Shown in pieces: positions 37,053 to 46,249 of a DNA stretch of 50,626 bases. The stretch spans positions 1 to 50,626 of the IMG/VR virus record IMGVR_UViG_3300042938_001744; one strand, given 5' to 3'. The DNA comes from a virus. Below the pieces are notes generated by a model. The model was not told the DNA's origin. It saw only the letters and a list, made by a program, of their open reading frames with translations, and ran no database searches. The translations under genes and the position numbers were made by a program. Numbering within the stretch: position 1 is the first letter of the stretch; the number at the start of each line of letters is the position of its first letter.

Positions 37053-39218
37053 ATGATAAATGACAAACTCAGGCTAGTTGACGGTTTCCGTGGCTTACCT
37101 GGGGGTGTCGATGGTAGCCAAGACCCCGAACTCACGCCTGCCACATCGGTTTACCATGCAGAAAATGTAATATTCCGAGGCGGGTCCGGCCCTAGGACGC
37201 GCTCTGGATTTACCTACGTCAAGCTGGAAGGTGCTGGGGCCTTCTATGGAGCAACTAATGTTCAATGTGCTGCCGTTTTTGAACCGCCCGACCGCGACCC
37301 CGTAATTGTTTTAGTCGTTGATGGCACAGTTTTAGTAGTAGACGTCCGCACTAAAATTTGTACGAGGGTTGCTAAAACTGAGGACGGAAAATCCCTTGAG
37401 CCGTTCACTAACAGAACTAAGCCTTGTTACGCCTGCCAAGTCGAGGAGTTTCTTGTCATACAAGATGGTTCTACCTATAACGAGGGCTGGACTAACGGGC
37501 CGAAAATTTTAAGTTTTAAGAGCGACGGCACTCCTTTCTTAGAGCTGACCTCTAAGTATTGCCAAGGTAACAAACTGACGCGTATGCCGTCTGGGGCTCA
37601 AATGGTTTATGGGCAGGGAAGATTATTTGTAGCGAGTGCTTCCGGTAGAGAAATTATAGCTGGCGACATTGCTTTTGGTGGAAGTCTACAAGCAACTTCG
37701 ATAGTCACTTCAGCGCCGGAAACAGTAGGGCGCACAAAAGTAACAACCGCAGCAGCTCACGACTTTATTGTAGGGGACTATGTAACTATTACGGGGCATA
37801 GCAACCCGATTAACTCTTCGTTTAGGGTTGAGGCAGCACCTTCAAAGACTGAGTTTTCTATAAATGCTACAACTACTGCTGAAGGGGCTGGGGGGTACGC
37901 AACTGAGTTTACTGCGGGTAAATCTAGTGATGCTTTAAATTTTAGTGAGACCACTTTTATTAACGAGGGTGGTAATCTGCTGATCCCTCTCTATATGGGG
38001 CCTATTAAGTTTTTAACTTTTTTGCCAGTCCAAGACGTAGCTACAGGTCAAGGGGATTTGATTGCGATGGGCGCGAATGGCGCGGTTAGTTTCTCAGTGA
38101 CGGTACCGAGAGATAAATGGAAGGAAACAGTAGGATTTCAGCGCGTGCTATTTTCCGACATTGGATCACTTTCAAGTTCTAGTGTTTGCATAAATGGGGA
38201 CATTTATTTTCGTTCTAGGCAGGGAAATGGGATTCGCACTTACCGAAGCGCCCGATCGGAGTTTGGGGGGTTTGGCATGGCTCCGATCTCCGCTGAGTTA
38301 GACCGTGTGTTTTCACAGGAGACAATCTCCTATTTATCACAAGTTTCAATGATTCATTTTGATGATCGGCTATTGATTACTTGCGATCCCGTCAAAACAA
38401 ACAACAAGCTAACCTACAAGGGCATAATACCACTAGATTTTAGACCTTGCTCTGTAAATAATGGTAAGACGGGAGCAATTTACGACGGGGTCTGGAGGGG
38501 CTTATTAGTTGTTCAGCTACTAAAAATAACCCTAGATAGTGAGGACCGTGCCTTTGCAATATGCTACCACGATAACCTGTTTCAGATGTGGGAAATAACT
38601 AAAGACGCGTATGTGGATAAAAATCCCCAAGAAAAGGATACTGCAATCAAGTCTTTAGTTCTCACAAGGGGGTATGAATTTGAATCCCCATTCTCAGAGA
38701 AGAAGTTATTGCATGGAGATTTGTGGTTTAGTGATTTGGGCGGGGTGAGCACTAAAAAATTTGAAGTGGATTTAAAGTTTCGGCCTGACTCAAACCCGAA
38801 TTGGACTGACTGGGGAAACTGGAACCTGTGTTTCACTGAAGGGGCTACTGGGGCTGCTCGTGGGTATTCTGAACTGAGGGCCGCTGTCCCGCCTGAAGGG
38901 AGCAATGGTTTTACTAAACGGTTAATTGGTCGAGGCTACGACTTTAAATTGCGGATCGCATGGCGTGGGCGGGGGAAACTTGAAAAGCTAATATCTCACG
39001 CAGTTCAGACGGTCGAGGCTGTCGGGGCAAGTTCGGTTGAGGATTCTTGCATTCGCGTCAACCACGACAGCATTACTGACACGCTCGACTACAAGGCTTG
39101 GGAATTTGACGGAACCATTACCCCGTATTCAATTTTACTACTAGTCGGGGGAACGGACTTTTTAATAACAGAAACCAATGACCTTATATCAGGAGAGCTA
39201 GAATACATATCTAATTAA
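37053..39218 (+). CDS. Tail nozzle / tail tubular B-like protein
   Basis: 721 aa. The N-terminus LVDGFRGLPGGVDGSQDPEL TP...YHAENVIFRGGSGPRTRSGFTYV is typical of the podovirus tail nozzle family (T7 gp12-like), where it lines up with GG...P..L....A....N...R.G...PR.G. The body is beta-rich, with repeated strands expected of a beta propeller, and includes an inserted Ig-like piece (residues about 225-290). It probably closes the DNA channel of the short tail. Confidence 0.7.
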   Translation: MINDKLRLVDGFRGLPGGVDGSQDPELTPATSVYHAENVIFRGGSGPRTRSGFTYVKLEGAGAFYGATNVQCAAVFEPPDRDPVIVLVVDGTVLVVDVRTKICTRVAKTEDGKSLEPFTNRTKPCYACQVEEFLVIQDGSTYNEGWTNGPKILSFKSDGTPFLELTSKYCQGNKLTRMPSGAQMVYGQGRLFVASASGREIIAGDIAFGGSLQATSIVTSAPETVGRTKVTTAAAHDFIVGDYVTITGHSNPINSSFRVEAAPSKTEFSINATTTAEGAGGYATEFTAGKSSDALNFSETTFINEGGNLLIPLYMGPIKFLTFLPVQDVATGQGDLIAMGANGAVSFSVTVPRDKWKETVGFQRVLFSDIGSLSSSSVCINGDIYFRSRQGNGIRTYRSARSEFGGFGMAPISAELDRVFSQETISYLSQVSMIHFDDRLLITCDPVKTNNKLTYKGIIPLDFRPCSVNNGKTGAIYDGVWRGLLVVQLLKITLDSEDRAFAICYHDNLFQMWEITKDAYVDKNPQEKDTAIKSLVLTRGYEFESPFSEKKLLHGDLWFSDLGGVSTKKFEVDLKFRPDSNPNWTDWGNWNLCFTEGATGAARGYSELRAAVPPEGSNGFTKRLIGRGYDFKLRIAWRGRGKLEKLISHAVQTVEAVGASSVEDSCIRVNHDSITDTLDYKAWEFDGTITPYSILLLVGGTDFLITETNDLISGELEYISN

Positions 39219-39223
39219 GTTTT

Positions 39224-39832
39224 ATGGCAAACAAAACAATTTCACAACTCACTGAAAAACCCATCCCCGAGGTGTCGGACTATTTTGTTGTTTGGGACTC
39301 TAGCACGAGTCAAACAACAAAACTTAAAGCTGAGAACCTCGATAAAATCATATACCGAACGGCGCGTACAAATACAAGCGTCGCGGCTGCAAAAATGATT
39401 CCTATTACCAGCTCTGCGGGGGTGACCGAGGATATTGTATTTGAAGATTTTAACAGCAAGCTTATTATCGAGACGGCTAACCTTAAAGCAAACGCAATAA
39501 CCTCCGATAAGTTAGCTGCGAACATTCGCGAGTCACCGTGGATTGAAAAAATCACTACCTACCAAGCTGTTGAGTATGATCGTATTTTGGCAGATACTTC
39601 GGCAGCGGCCTTCACTATAACACTGCCAAAAACCCCAGCGGTGTATGAGTGGTTAATAATCTCGGATGTGAGGCGGACTTGGGACACGAAAAACCTGACT
39701 GTGAAAAGGGATGCAAAGACGACGCTCATAAATGGCTTGGCCGAAGACCTTGTGTGCGATGTGACCGCAGAACTCATTTTGCGATACGAGGGCAATGTTG
39801 ACGGCTGGAGGGTATACGCTTATGGCTACTAG
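39224..39832 (+). CDS. Neck-fibre-like structural protein
   Basis: 202 aa. Starts NKTISQLTEKPIPEVSDYFV VWDSSTSQTTKLKAENL, the N-terminal module used by many phage fibre and neck proteins to dock on the virion. The C-terminal half is beta-rich (FTITLPKTPAVYEWLIISD). Overlaps the next gene by 11 bases. Confidence 0.65.
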   Translation: MANKTISQLTEKPIPEVSDYFVVWDSSTSQTTKLKAENLDKIIYRTARTNTSVAAAKMIPITSSAGVTEDIVFEDFNSKLIIETANLKANAITSDKLAANIRESPWIEKITTYQAVEYDRILADTSAAAFTITLPKTPAVYEWLIISDVRRTWDTKNLTVKRDAKTTLINGLAEDLVCDVTAELILRYEGNVDGWRVYAYGY

Positions 39833-40469
39833 TTTTACAGATGCGTGTGACGCTCTAGCAAGCTGCGTCGATAACGGGGTGGCGAGTACCGATACGCGGG
39901 TGGCTAAAAGAGTCAATGAAGCCCAACGCAGGCTGATTGACCAGTATAATTTCCTTGTGAGGAGAGAGGAATTACAAAGCACCCAGCTTGTCTACGCGCC
40001 GAACCCCACTAACCTTATCTTCGATAATATCGATGCGACAAAGGTGATGATCTTATCACTCTGGCGTGAAGAGAATAATGAGCTGGAGATGGCGGCGGTG
40101 CTAGAGAAGAAAGCGATAGATATGGTCGAGCGCGACATCTTGCAAGCCGTGGAAACAGATAGGCGGGGAAAATATCAGACCCTCGAAGCAGGAACAACTA
40201 CACCATACAATACTCTAGGCGGACTAGTCGGTAGGCTCGGGCTAGAGATAATACCAAGATACCGGATAGCCCCAGATAGAATGCGTTCATACGTCCGCGC
40301 TAGTTACCGCATGGCAGTAGACCATCATAACTACATAGTTCGTAGAGAGTCGCTGCACCTCCCAGCGATTACCGATAATACCCTTCCTTTTGACAGTTCA
40401 GAGTTAAAAATATCTCCAGAAATTATCCGAGAATTAGTAATCAACCAAGTAACCCAAGATAACACATAA
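39822..40469 (+). CDS. Adaptor-like protein, one full repeat module
   Basis: 215 aa from ATG 39822 (an ATG at 39795 would lengthen the overlap). It begins with the end of a module (RVNEAQRRLIDQYNFLVRRE EL) and then has one complete copy: ERDILQAVETDRRGKYQTLE, GGLVGRLGLEIIPRYR, DRMRSYVRASYRMAVDHHNY IVRRE. The same module recurs twice in the next gene and, divergent, two to three times in the third. The family ends in a tail tubular A/neck-like domain in the third protein, so these are likely ring or connector proteins between portal and tail. Confidence 0.65.
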   Translation: MATSFTDACDALASCVDNGVASTDTRVAKRVNEAQRRLIDQYNFLVRREELQSTQLVYAPNPTNLIFDNIDATKVMILSLWREENNELEMAAVLEKKAIDMVERDILQAVETDRRGKYQTLEAGTTTPYNTLGGLVGRLGLEIIPRYRIAPDRMRSYVRASYRMAVDHHNYIVRRESLHLPAITDNTLPFDSSELKISPEIIRELVINQVTQDNT

Positions 40470-40470
40470 T

Positions 40471-41340
40471 ATGGCACAAGACGCCTCGCTGCGAAATGCA
40501 GCAGACCCAACAAAAATATCTGCCTTTGACCTCATCGAGCGCAACATTATGCGCGACGTCGAGGGAGATCGCAAAACTCAGTTCCAAGGTCTCGAGTCAT
40601 CAGGCAACCAAAATACTTTCGGGGGGTTGGTAGGTCGAATTGGCTTGGAAACCTTTGACAAATATGGAAGTACTGTGTCGCGGGTGGCGAGCTATGTAAA
40701 CCAAGCACATCAGATGTCGATCGACCACCATAACTTTCTCGTCCGCCGCGAGGAGTTAAACGAAACGGGTGCAACGGAAATGACGTTTGTTGCTAAAGAC
40801 ATTGCCAATCCCACGGATAAAGCATTCACGTTTGACGCTAGGGTTCCTTCTGAAGTGATCCGAATGCTTTCGGTTGCCCTTATGATGATGGACGCGGGGG
40901 TGCCAATATCGGAATCCGTAGGCATGAAACAGCAGGCAGTAGCCCTCATCGAAAGAAATGTAGTCACTGCGGTAGAGAAGGCTCGTCGGGGGGTATTTCA
41001 ACTTCTTGCTACTGCGTCTAACCAGAATACATTTGGCGGACTGGCAGGTCGCATTGGCCTTGAGACCGTAGCTCGCTACCGCCTCTCTGCGGATCGTATC
41101 AAATCCTACATCAATCAAGCTTACCAATCAGCGATAGACCATCACAACTTTATCGCTCGCCGCGAGACGTTCGACCGGGCTGCGTTGACGTTTACTGCCC
41201 TCACAGCAGATACCGATGTATTCTCAAACGTCATCCCCGCCGAAGTTGTTCGGCTGATCGTGCTGTCCTACATCCAGAACGATCAGGCTGCAACTCCAAC
41301 GGCAGGCCCCCTAACCGCATTGGCAGAAAGACAATCGTAG
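40471..41340 (+). CDS. Adaptor-like protein, two repeat modules
   Basis: 289 aa made of two copies of the module: DLIERNIMRDVEGDRKTQFQ ... GGLVGRIGLE ... SIDHHNFLVRREEL and LIERNVVTAVEKARRGVFQL ... GGLAGRIGLE ... AIDHHNFIARRETF. The copies are joined by a segment with VPSEVIRMLSVALMM. Internal duplication is plain in both protein and DNA. Together with the flanking genes it represents an expanded adaptor family. Confidence 0.65.
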   Translation: MAQDASLRNAADPTKISAFDLIERNIMRDVEGDRKTQFQGLESSGNQNTFGGLVGRIGLETFDKYGSTVSRVASYVNQAHQMSIDHHNFLVRREELNETGATEMTFVAKDIANPTDKAFTFDARVPSEVIRMLSVALMMMDAGVPISESVGMKQQAVALIERNVVTAVEKARRGVFQLLATASNQNTFGGLAGRIGLETVARYRLSADRIKSYINQAYQSAIDHHNFIARRETFDRAALTFTALTADTDVFSNVIPAEVVRLIVLSYIQNDQAATPTAGPLTALAERQS

Positions 41341-41341
41341 C

Positions 41342-42712
41342 ATGGAGTCACAACAACCGACAGATAGGTACCGTTCAGAAGCTTTTGATCTTTTAGAGCG
41401 CAACATTGCTGCTGCTGTCGAAAAGGATCGCAGTAGCGTGACGGGAGACGTCGGCAGGCTTCATAACGAGCTTCCAGATGGACTTAAATTTCCTACGGCG
41501 CGGTTGACGACATTGCTCGCCCAAGCGAGTACGGAAGCAGCCGCTCAGTTGGAGTTTCTTCAACGGCGTGAGGAGTTGGACGGGACAGGCGTTACGCTAG
41601 TCATCTCTTTCGAGGTGAAGAAGAAACTCGTTGAAAGCTACCTCGCTACCTCCCAAGCGGCTGTCGAAATTGCGACCGCTGCCAAGCAAGAGGCGGTTGC
41701 AATTATTGAAAGGGATGTCACCGCAGCGGTTGAAAAGCTACGCAAGGCCAAGACGGGCGACGAGGGGCGACTCCACAACGAGCTTGTTTTGGGATTAACT
41801 GTCCCGACTGCTCGTATGACTAAGCTTTTAAACCAAGCGGTATCTGACATAATGTCGCACCAAAGCTTCTTGCAGAGGGGCGACGATGATTTGATGGCCC
41901 CGCCAGCGGCAACTTTTGAACAGAAGAAGGCACTCGTTGAGAGCTACCTAGCTAGTTCTTCTGGGTCTACGGATCAGGCGAATGTTTTGAAGAAAGGCGC
42001 ACTAGAGTTTGTAGAGCGCGACTATAAAGCCCAAGTAGAGTCAACTCGCCGTGATGATAGGCTCGCTCTTTCTCTGACGGCACCAACTTCATTCGGATAC
42101 CACTGGGGGAGAATCGGACTAGGGTTTGACGGCGTGTTGGGTTTTTCCAATAACCTCATCAAGCAAGCCGTTACTTCGGCGGAGGAATCTCTTATGAACG
42201 CGGGGAAGTGGGTCGGAACCGTGGCAGAATACACGCTCACGTTGAGCGCGAGCGGGGAAGTGTTTTTGCCGCGTGAGATTGATACGGTTCTCTTTACCTC
42301 GTTTGACGGGGACCCTCGCCCTGTGCATGATAGGTATGCGGGATATATGAGAGGGGGTAGTGGGGTTAAGTCGCTAGATAATACAGGCAGAAGCGGATTC
42401 TCTGACTTGGGAAATGCGGTTGACCCTGCGGACGGAAAAACAAAACGAAAATACTTTGTGTCCGTTCCCACTGAGGGAGAGCAGACTGAGGTTCGCTACC
42501 TAGCAAAACGGAGGTTTGTTCCGCACGTTTTAGATACAGAGAAAATGTATTTAGACAACTATAGTGCAGTGGAACAGGCTGCACTGGCAATCTTAACGCA
42601 GGGCAAGATGGGGGTTTTTGAGTCCGCTAAAAAACTCCTCGCGGACCAAGTCGCTCAAGATTTTTTCAAGTCTCAGATTTGGAGCCCTAGGAAGATAAAT
42701 TCATTGCGGTAG
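41342..42712 (+). CDS. Adaptor/neck protein (tail tubular A-like C-terminus) with divergent modules
   Basis: 456 aa. Two N-terminal divergent modules (LLERNIAAAVEKDRSSVTGD ... and IIERDVTAAVEKLRKAKTGD, each with GRLHNEL and an A......FLQR(R/G)(E/D) end) and a third (FVERDYKAQVESTRRDDRLA). The latter merges into a connector-like domain: NAGKWVGTVAEYTLTLSASG EVFLPREIDTVLFTSFDGDP RP, then YLAKRRF and KMYLDNYSAVEQAALAIL. That C-terminal part matches podovirus neck/adaptor proteins (T7 gp11-like). The gene likely encodes the main adaptor ring. Confidence 0.7.
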   Translation: MESQQPTDRYRSEAFDLLERNIAAAVEKDRSSVTGDVGRLHNELPDGLKFPTARLTTLLAQASTEAAAQLEFLQRREELDGTGVTLVISFEVKKKLVESYLATSQAAVEIATAAKQEAVAIIERDVTAAVEKLRKAKTGDEGRLHNELVLGLTVPTARMTKLLNQAVSDIMSHQSFLQRGDDDLMAPPAATFEQKKALVESYLASSSGSTDQANVLKKGALEFVERDYKAQVESTRRDDRLALSLTAPTSFGYHWGRIGLGFDGVLGFSNNLIKQAVTSAEESLMNAGKWVGTVAEYTLTLSASGEVFLPREIDTVLFTSFDGDPRPVHDRYAGYMRGGSGVKSLDNTGRSGFSDLGNAVDPADGKTKRKYFVSVPTEGEQTEVRYLAKRRFVPHVLDTEKMYLDNYSAVEQAALAILTQGKMGVFESAKKLLADQVAQDFFKSQIWSPRKINSLR

Positions 42713-42713
42713 G

Positions 42714-42740
42714 TGTATTATCTGCTAAGGTTAATAACAT
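42714..42740 (+). promoter_or_regulatory. Motif variants before the cupin gene
   Basis: TGTATTATCT at 42714 and TTAATAACAT at 42731 stand in the 26-bp gap; both resemble TGTAATAACC, and the arrangement parallels the double site at 16063-16088. Confidence 0.35.
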
Positions 42741-43218
42741 GGAACTCACGCCTTCTTCAAGCCCTAAAATTGAAGCTTACAATAAGCTGGAGCTTGAGTT
42801 GACTAAACTCGAACAGGTTAATTTTAAATACGTCCATCGGTTTACACCTGGTTTATATGCGCGAGAAATGTTTATCCCGAAGGGAACTTTGCTTGGTGGC
42901 GCTCTGCACAAGACCCAGCACATGTTTGTGATTTCAATGGGCGAAATATCTACTTGCGACGTGTCGGGTAATGTCGTGCACATGAAAGCCCCGTTTACAG
43001 GGATAACTGAAGTGGGTACGCGGAGGTTTGGTTTTGCTCACGAAGATACAATAATGACTTCGTTTCACGCAACTGACGAAACAGACCCAGACAAGATCGC
43101 GGAACAAATAGTTGATATGCGAGCGAATCCCCTATTAAGCGAGTCTGACGTAGCTGCGATGCCTTTGTGGACTCGTAATCACACAACAATTATTGAACCT
43201 AATTTAATAGAGCCCTAA
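42739..43218 (+). CDS. Cupin-like virion-cluster protein
   Basis: 159 aa. Residues 30-115 have the cupin outline: YAREMFIPKGTLLGGALHKT QHMFVISMGEISTCDVSG, then PFTGITEVGTRRFGFAHEDT IMTSFHAT, with His residues at the metal-binding positions. Similar cupins sit next to internal virion genes in many phages, and their substrate is unknown. The C-terminal 40 residues are helical. Confidence 0.7.
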   Translation: MELTPSSSPKIEAYNKLELELTKLEQVNFKYVHRFTPGLYAREMFIPKGTLLGGALHKTQHMFVISMGEISTCDVSGNVVHMKAPFTGITEVGTRRFGFAHEDTIMTSFHATDETDPDKIAEQIVDMRANPLLSESDVAAMPLWTRNHTTIIEPNLIEP

Positions 43219-43221
43219 ACC

Positions 43222-44616
43222 ATGCCTAGTTGCCTTACTCGCCATCCAGAAGAAGTATTATTTAATAAACACCCGCAGCAGTTCTTTATGTTCCCAACCC
43301 TTGGGGCTGCGGTCGGAGCCTTAGCTATTGGTACGGTTGTTGCTGGAGTTGCAACGGCAGGAGCGGCGATGTATACCGCAAATAAACAAGCGGAAGCTAG
43401 TGACCGAGCGAACAGGGCGGCTGCAAAAGCAACGGCAGCTTCTAAGAAGGAATCCCTAGCCGCTTCTAAGGAGGGGTTTAAAGAAACGAACGCGCTTCTC
43501 GAAACCTATCGTCCCGCGCAGGAAAAACTAACAACGAGATTCGGGGGCGGGCTCAACGCTAACGTCGATAAGTATGCCGAAGACACGGATGCGGCTATCT
43601 ACGCGTACAATAAATCGGTATCCGAACTTGCAGGGAAATCTGATGCCAACGCAAGTGCGTTTGCTCTGCGGTCTAAAAATCTAGCAGCGGAATCCGCTGA
43701 TGAGACATTTAATTATAATAAATCAAAATTTGAAGAATTTTCTGCGTTTGCAGATAAGATTAGCACAGAGAACCAAAAAACTCGTCAAGACTTAATTAAC
43801 AACGCAAACCCTTTTTGGCAGGCTCAAAAACAGCAAGCGGCGACTGATAACATGCAAGCGGCACAAGGCATTCTCTCGGCTGACGCTACGGCTCAGGCTG
43901 CGCGCGCGGGGGCCCAAAGCTCCCTGGGTAGTGGGGCGCTCGGCAGCGCCCTAGGGAGAAACCTAGTTGGTCGCGACTTGGGGCTAGGCGCAATGGATTT
44001 AAAAGACCGAGCCCAGAAAAATATGTTGGCGTGGTCCGATGAGATTTACAATAAAGAAGTCGCAGGGACTCAAGTTGGCGTTGGAGACGTGTATAACACG
44101 AATGGGCTTAATGTTCAGCAAGTGTATAATAACAATCAGGCAAATAACTTGGCGGCTCTCGGAGCCCAGAATGCAGGGCTTCAATATAGCATGACCGGAC
44201 TGAATAACGCACTCTCCACAAAGGGGGCTTCGGCTACAAACACCATGACAAGTCGCAATGCAGCCTTGAGCCAAGCGTACACGCAGGAGTCCGAAGTCCT
44301 TCGTGATTACCTCTCGGGGAAAGTAGGTGCGGTCACGGATAGGACGAATGTCAAACTTGGCGTAAGCTCGCAAGGGCTTTCAAATTCTTACGCTAGTGCG
44401 AACCGCACGCTCCAGAGTGGTCTAGCGAGCGCCCAACTGATCGGGGGCGCAATCTCAACAATCGGGGGTTCAGTAGGTGGCGCTATATCTGGTGGCGCAT
44501 TTAGCGGTGGTGGTGGTGGATTTTCATCATACGGACAGATGCAATCAGCCACCGCGCCAGGCACAACAGGCAGCTACACTAATTCGGGATGGGTGCCAAA
44601 AGCAACAGCAGCGTGA
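43222..44616 (+). CDS. Internal virion protein, copy 1 (gp14-like)
   Basis: 464 aa; an in-frame ATG at 43288 (MFPTLGAAVGALAIG) is an alternative start. A hydrophobic N-terminal helix (GAAVGALAIGTVVAGVATAG AAMY) is followed by a long Ala/Asn/Gln-rich helical body and a glycine-rich C-terminus with small hydrophobic segments (GGAISTIGGSVGGAISGG). This is the style of podovirus internal core or ejection proteins. The body is closely related to the gene at 44960, showing tandem duplication. Confidence 0.7.
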   Translation: MPSCLTRHPEEVLFNKHPQQFFMFPTLGAAVGALAIGTVVAGVATAGAAMYTANKQAEASDRANRAAAKATAASKKESLAASKEGFKETNALLETYRPAQEKLTTRFGGGLNANVDKYAEDTDAAIYAYNKSVSELAGKSDANASAFALRSKNLAAESADETFNYNKSKFEEFSAFADKISTENQKTRQDLINNANPFWQAQKQQAATDNMQAAQGILSADATAQAARAGAQSSLGSGALGSALGRNLVGRDLGLGAMDLKDRAQKNMLAWSDEIYNKEVAGTQVGVGDVYNTNGLNVQQVYNNNQANNLAALGAQNAGLQYSMTGLNNALSTKGASATNTMTSRNAALSQAYTQESEVLRDYLSGKVGAVTDRTNVKLGVSSQGLSNSYASANRTLQSGLASAQLIGGAISTIGGSVGGAISGGAFSGGGGGFSSYGQMQSATAPGTTGSYTNSGWVPKATAA

Positions 44617-45008
44617 AACGTGAACTTGAACTCCAAATCCTTAATTTATACAGGCTCTACCCGCAGACGCGATCCTTCGCGGAAGAAGTCGGGCTTACCG
44701 CGTGGAATGGGGTCGTCGTCAACACCGAGGATTTCTTTTTGCTCACCCGCCCAGTGGACATTTACGACCCTGAAGAAAGGTGGCGTGATGCGTCCTACAC
44801 ATACAATAGGTCGCGTCAGAATTGCTGGTTTGTCACAATATATGGTGGCATCAGTCAAAAAAACCCTTTTAGTTTTGTCCCCTATGCGTTGCCTTTGGTT
44901 GCGTGGAGTAGGCGAAACAATCCCGCTCGAATCTACGAAGCCGTCAAAATCCAAAAACGATGCGACTTACTGACCACGAGAACAATCCCATCCTTTCGGG
45001 CGTCATAG
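44589..45008 (+). CDS. Hypothetical protein between duplicated internal virion genes
   Basis: 139 aa, rich in aromatic residues (GVVVNTEDFFLLTRPVDIYD, NCWFVTIYGG, PYALPLVAWSRRNNPARIYE). It overlaps the copy-1 gene by 28 bases and the copy-2 gene by 49. Placement recalls the small acetyltransferase-like gp13 of T7 among internal virion genes, but similarity is not clear. This frame was preferred to a 117-aa frame on the same strand because its composition looks more protein-like. Confidence 0.6.
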   Translation: MGAKSNSSVKRELELQILNLYRLYPQTRSFAEEVGLTAWNGVVVNTEDFFLLTRPVDIYDPEERWRDASYTYNRSRQNCWFVTIYGGISQKNPFSFVPYALPLVAWSRRNNPARIYEAVKIQKRCDLLTTRTIPSFRAS

Positions 45009-46228
45009 TCTGGTTTGGCGGCGGGAAACCAAAAGCCCCCAAAGGGCCTTGGTCTGCTTCAAAGGAGGAGTTTGAAGCTGCTTCAGCGGAGGGGTTTAAA
45101 GACACGAATAAGTTACTGGAAACTTATCGTCCCGCGCAGGATAAACTGACAGCACAATTTGGAGGCGGGCTCAACGCTAACGTCGATAAGTATGCTTCGG
45201 ATACTGATACCGCGCTTCTGCGATACAACGAAGCGGTTGCCTCACTTGCAGGAAAATCTGACGCCAACGCAAGTTCGTTTGCTCTGCGGTCTCAAAATCT
45301 AGCGGCGGAATCCGCTGATGAGACATTTAAGTACAACTCAAGTAGACTTAGTGATTTTACTTCATTTGCGGATAAGCTAAGTGCCGAGAATCAAACAACC
45401 CGCCAGAAGTTAATAAACAACGCGAATCCGTATTGGCAGGCTCAAAAAGACCAAGCGGGGGCAGACAACCTTCAACTGCAAAAAGGTATTCTACCAGCGG
45501 ACATTGCACTTCAGTCAGCTCGCTCTGGAGCCGAAGGGCTGGTGCAGAGTGGAGTCGGCTGGGGCGCGCTAGGGGCAAACCGAGTGGCTCGCGACTTTGG
45601 GTTTACGAGTCTGGACCTAAAACAACGGGGGCAGCAAGGCGCATTGGCGTTGCAGAGCCAGATTTACAACCAAGAAGTAGCTGGGACTCATGTTGGTAGC
45701 TCAGACGTGTATAACACGAACGGACTTAACTCCCAGCAGGTCTACTCGTACAACCACCAGAATAATATGGGGTTGTTAGCCGCTCAAAATGAGGGACTTC
45801 AATATAGCATGACCGCGCTAGGGAATACGCTTTCGGCTAAAGGAACCGCCGCAACAAATGAGATGTCAGCACGAAATGCAGGGCTCTCTCAATCTTACAC
45901 GCAACAGTCTGAAGTCCTTCGCGATTACATGGCTGGAAAGGTCGGCGCAGTCACGGATAGGACAAACGTCAAAGTCGGCGTGGCTTCGCAAGGGCTTGCA
46001 AACGCGTATGCTAGTGCCAATAGGGAATTGCAAAGTGGTCTAGCTACTGCTAACATTATAGGAAACACAGTGTCTTCTATCGGGGGCTCTCTTATAGGAG
46101 CTTTTGTCGGGGGAGCCTTCTCAGGAGGGGCCTTCTCAGGGGGTGCAAACAGTTCCACTTACGCGGCCCAACAGCAAAAAGGGGCTACCTCGATGCAGGA
46201 CTTAAATCTTTCAGGGATACAACGGTAA
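44960..46228 (+). CDS. Internal virion protein, copy 2
   Basis: 422 aa, paralogue of the gene at 43222 over almost its full body (GFKDTNKLLETYRPAQDKL, FGGGLNANVDKYASDTDTAL, NLAAESADETFKYN, YNTNGLNSQQVYSYN, KVGAVTDRTNVKVGVASQGL). It lacks the N-terminal transmembrane helix of copy 1, replaced by a short unrelated start. The C-terminus again ends in glycine-rich hydrophobic repeats (GAFVGGAFSGGAFSGG). The two proteins may form a mixed channel. Confidence 0.7.
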   Translation: MRLTDHENNPILSGVIVWFGGGKPKAPKGPWSASKEEFEAASAEGFKDTNKLLETYRPAQDKLTAQFGGGLNANVDKYASDTDTALLRYNEAVASLAGKSDANASSFALRSQNLAAESADETFKYNSSRLSDFTSFADKLSAENQTTRQKLINNANPYWQAQKDQAGADNLQLQKGILPADIALQSARSGAEGLVQSGVGWGALGANRVARDFGFTSLDLKQRGQQGALALQSQIYNQEVAGTHVGSSDVYNTNGLNSQQVYSYNHQNNMGLLAAQNEGLQYSMTALGNTLSAKGTAATNEMSARNAGLSQSYTQQSEVLRDYMAGKVGAVTDRTNVKVGVASQGLANAYASANRELQSGLATANIIGNTVSSIGGSLIGAFVGGAFSGGAFSGGANSSTYAAQQQKGATSMQDLNLSGIQR

Positions 46229-46249
46229 ACAATCAAACTATAAAACATT

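Noticed and set aside
44620-44973. 117-codon plus-strand frame between the internal virion genes
   Set aside because: It competes with the 139-codon frame over the same DNA. The latter has a more protein-like composition and overlaps both neighbours in the style used throughout this genome.
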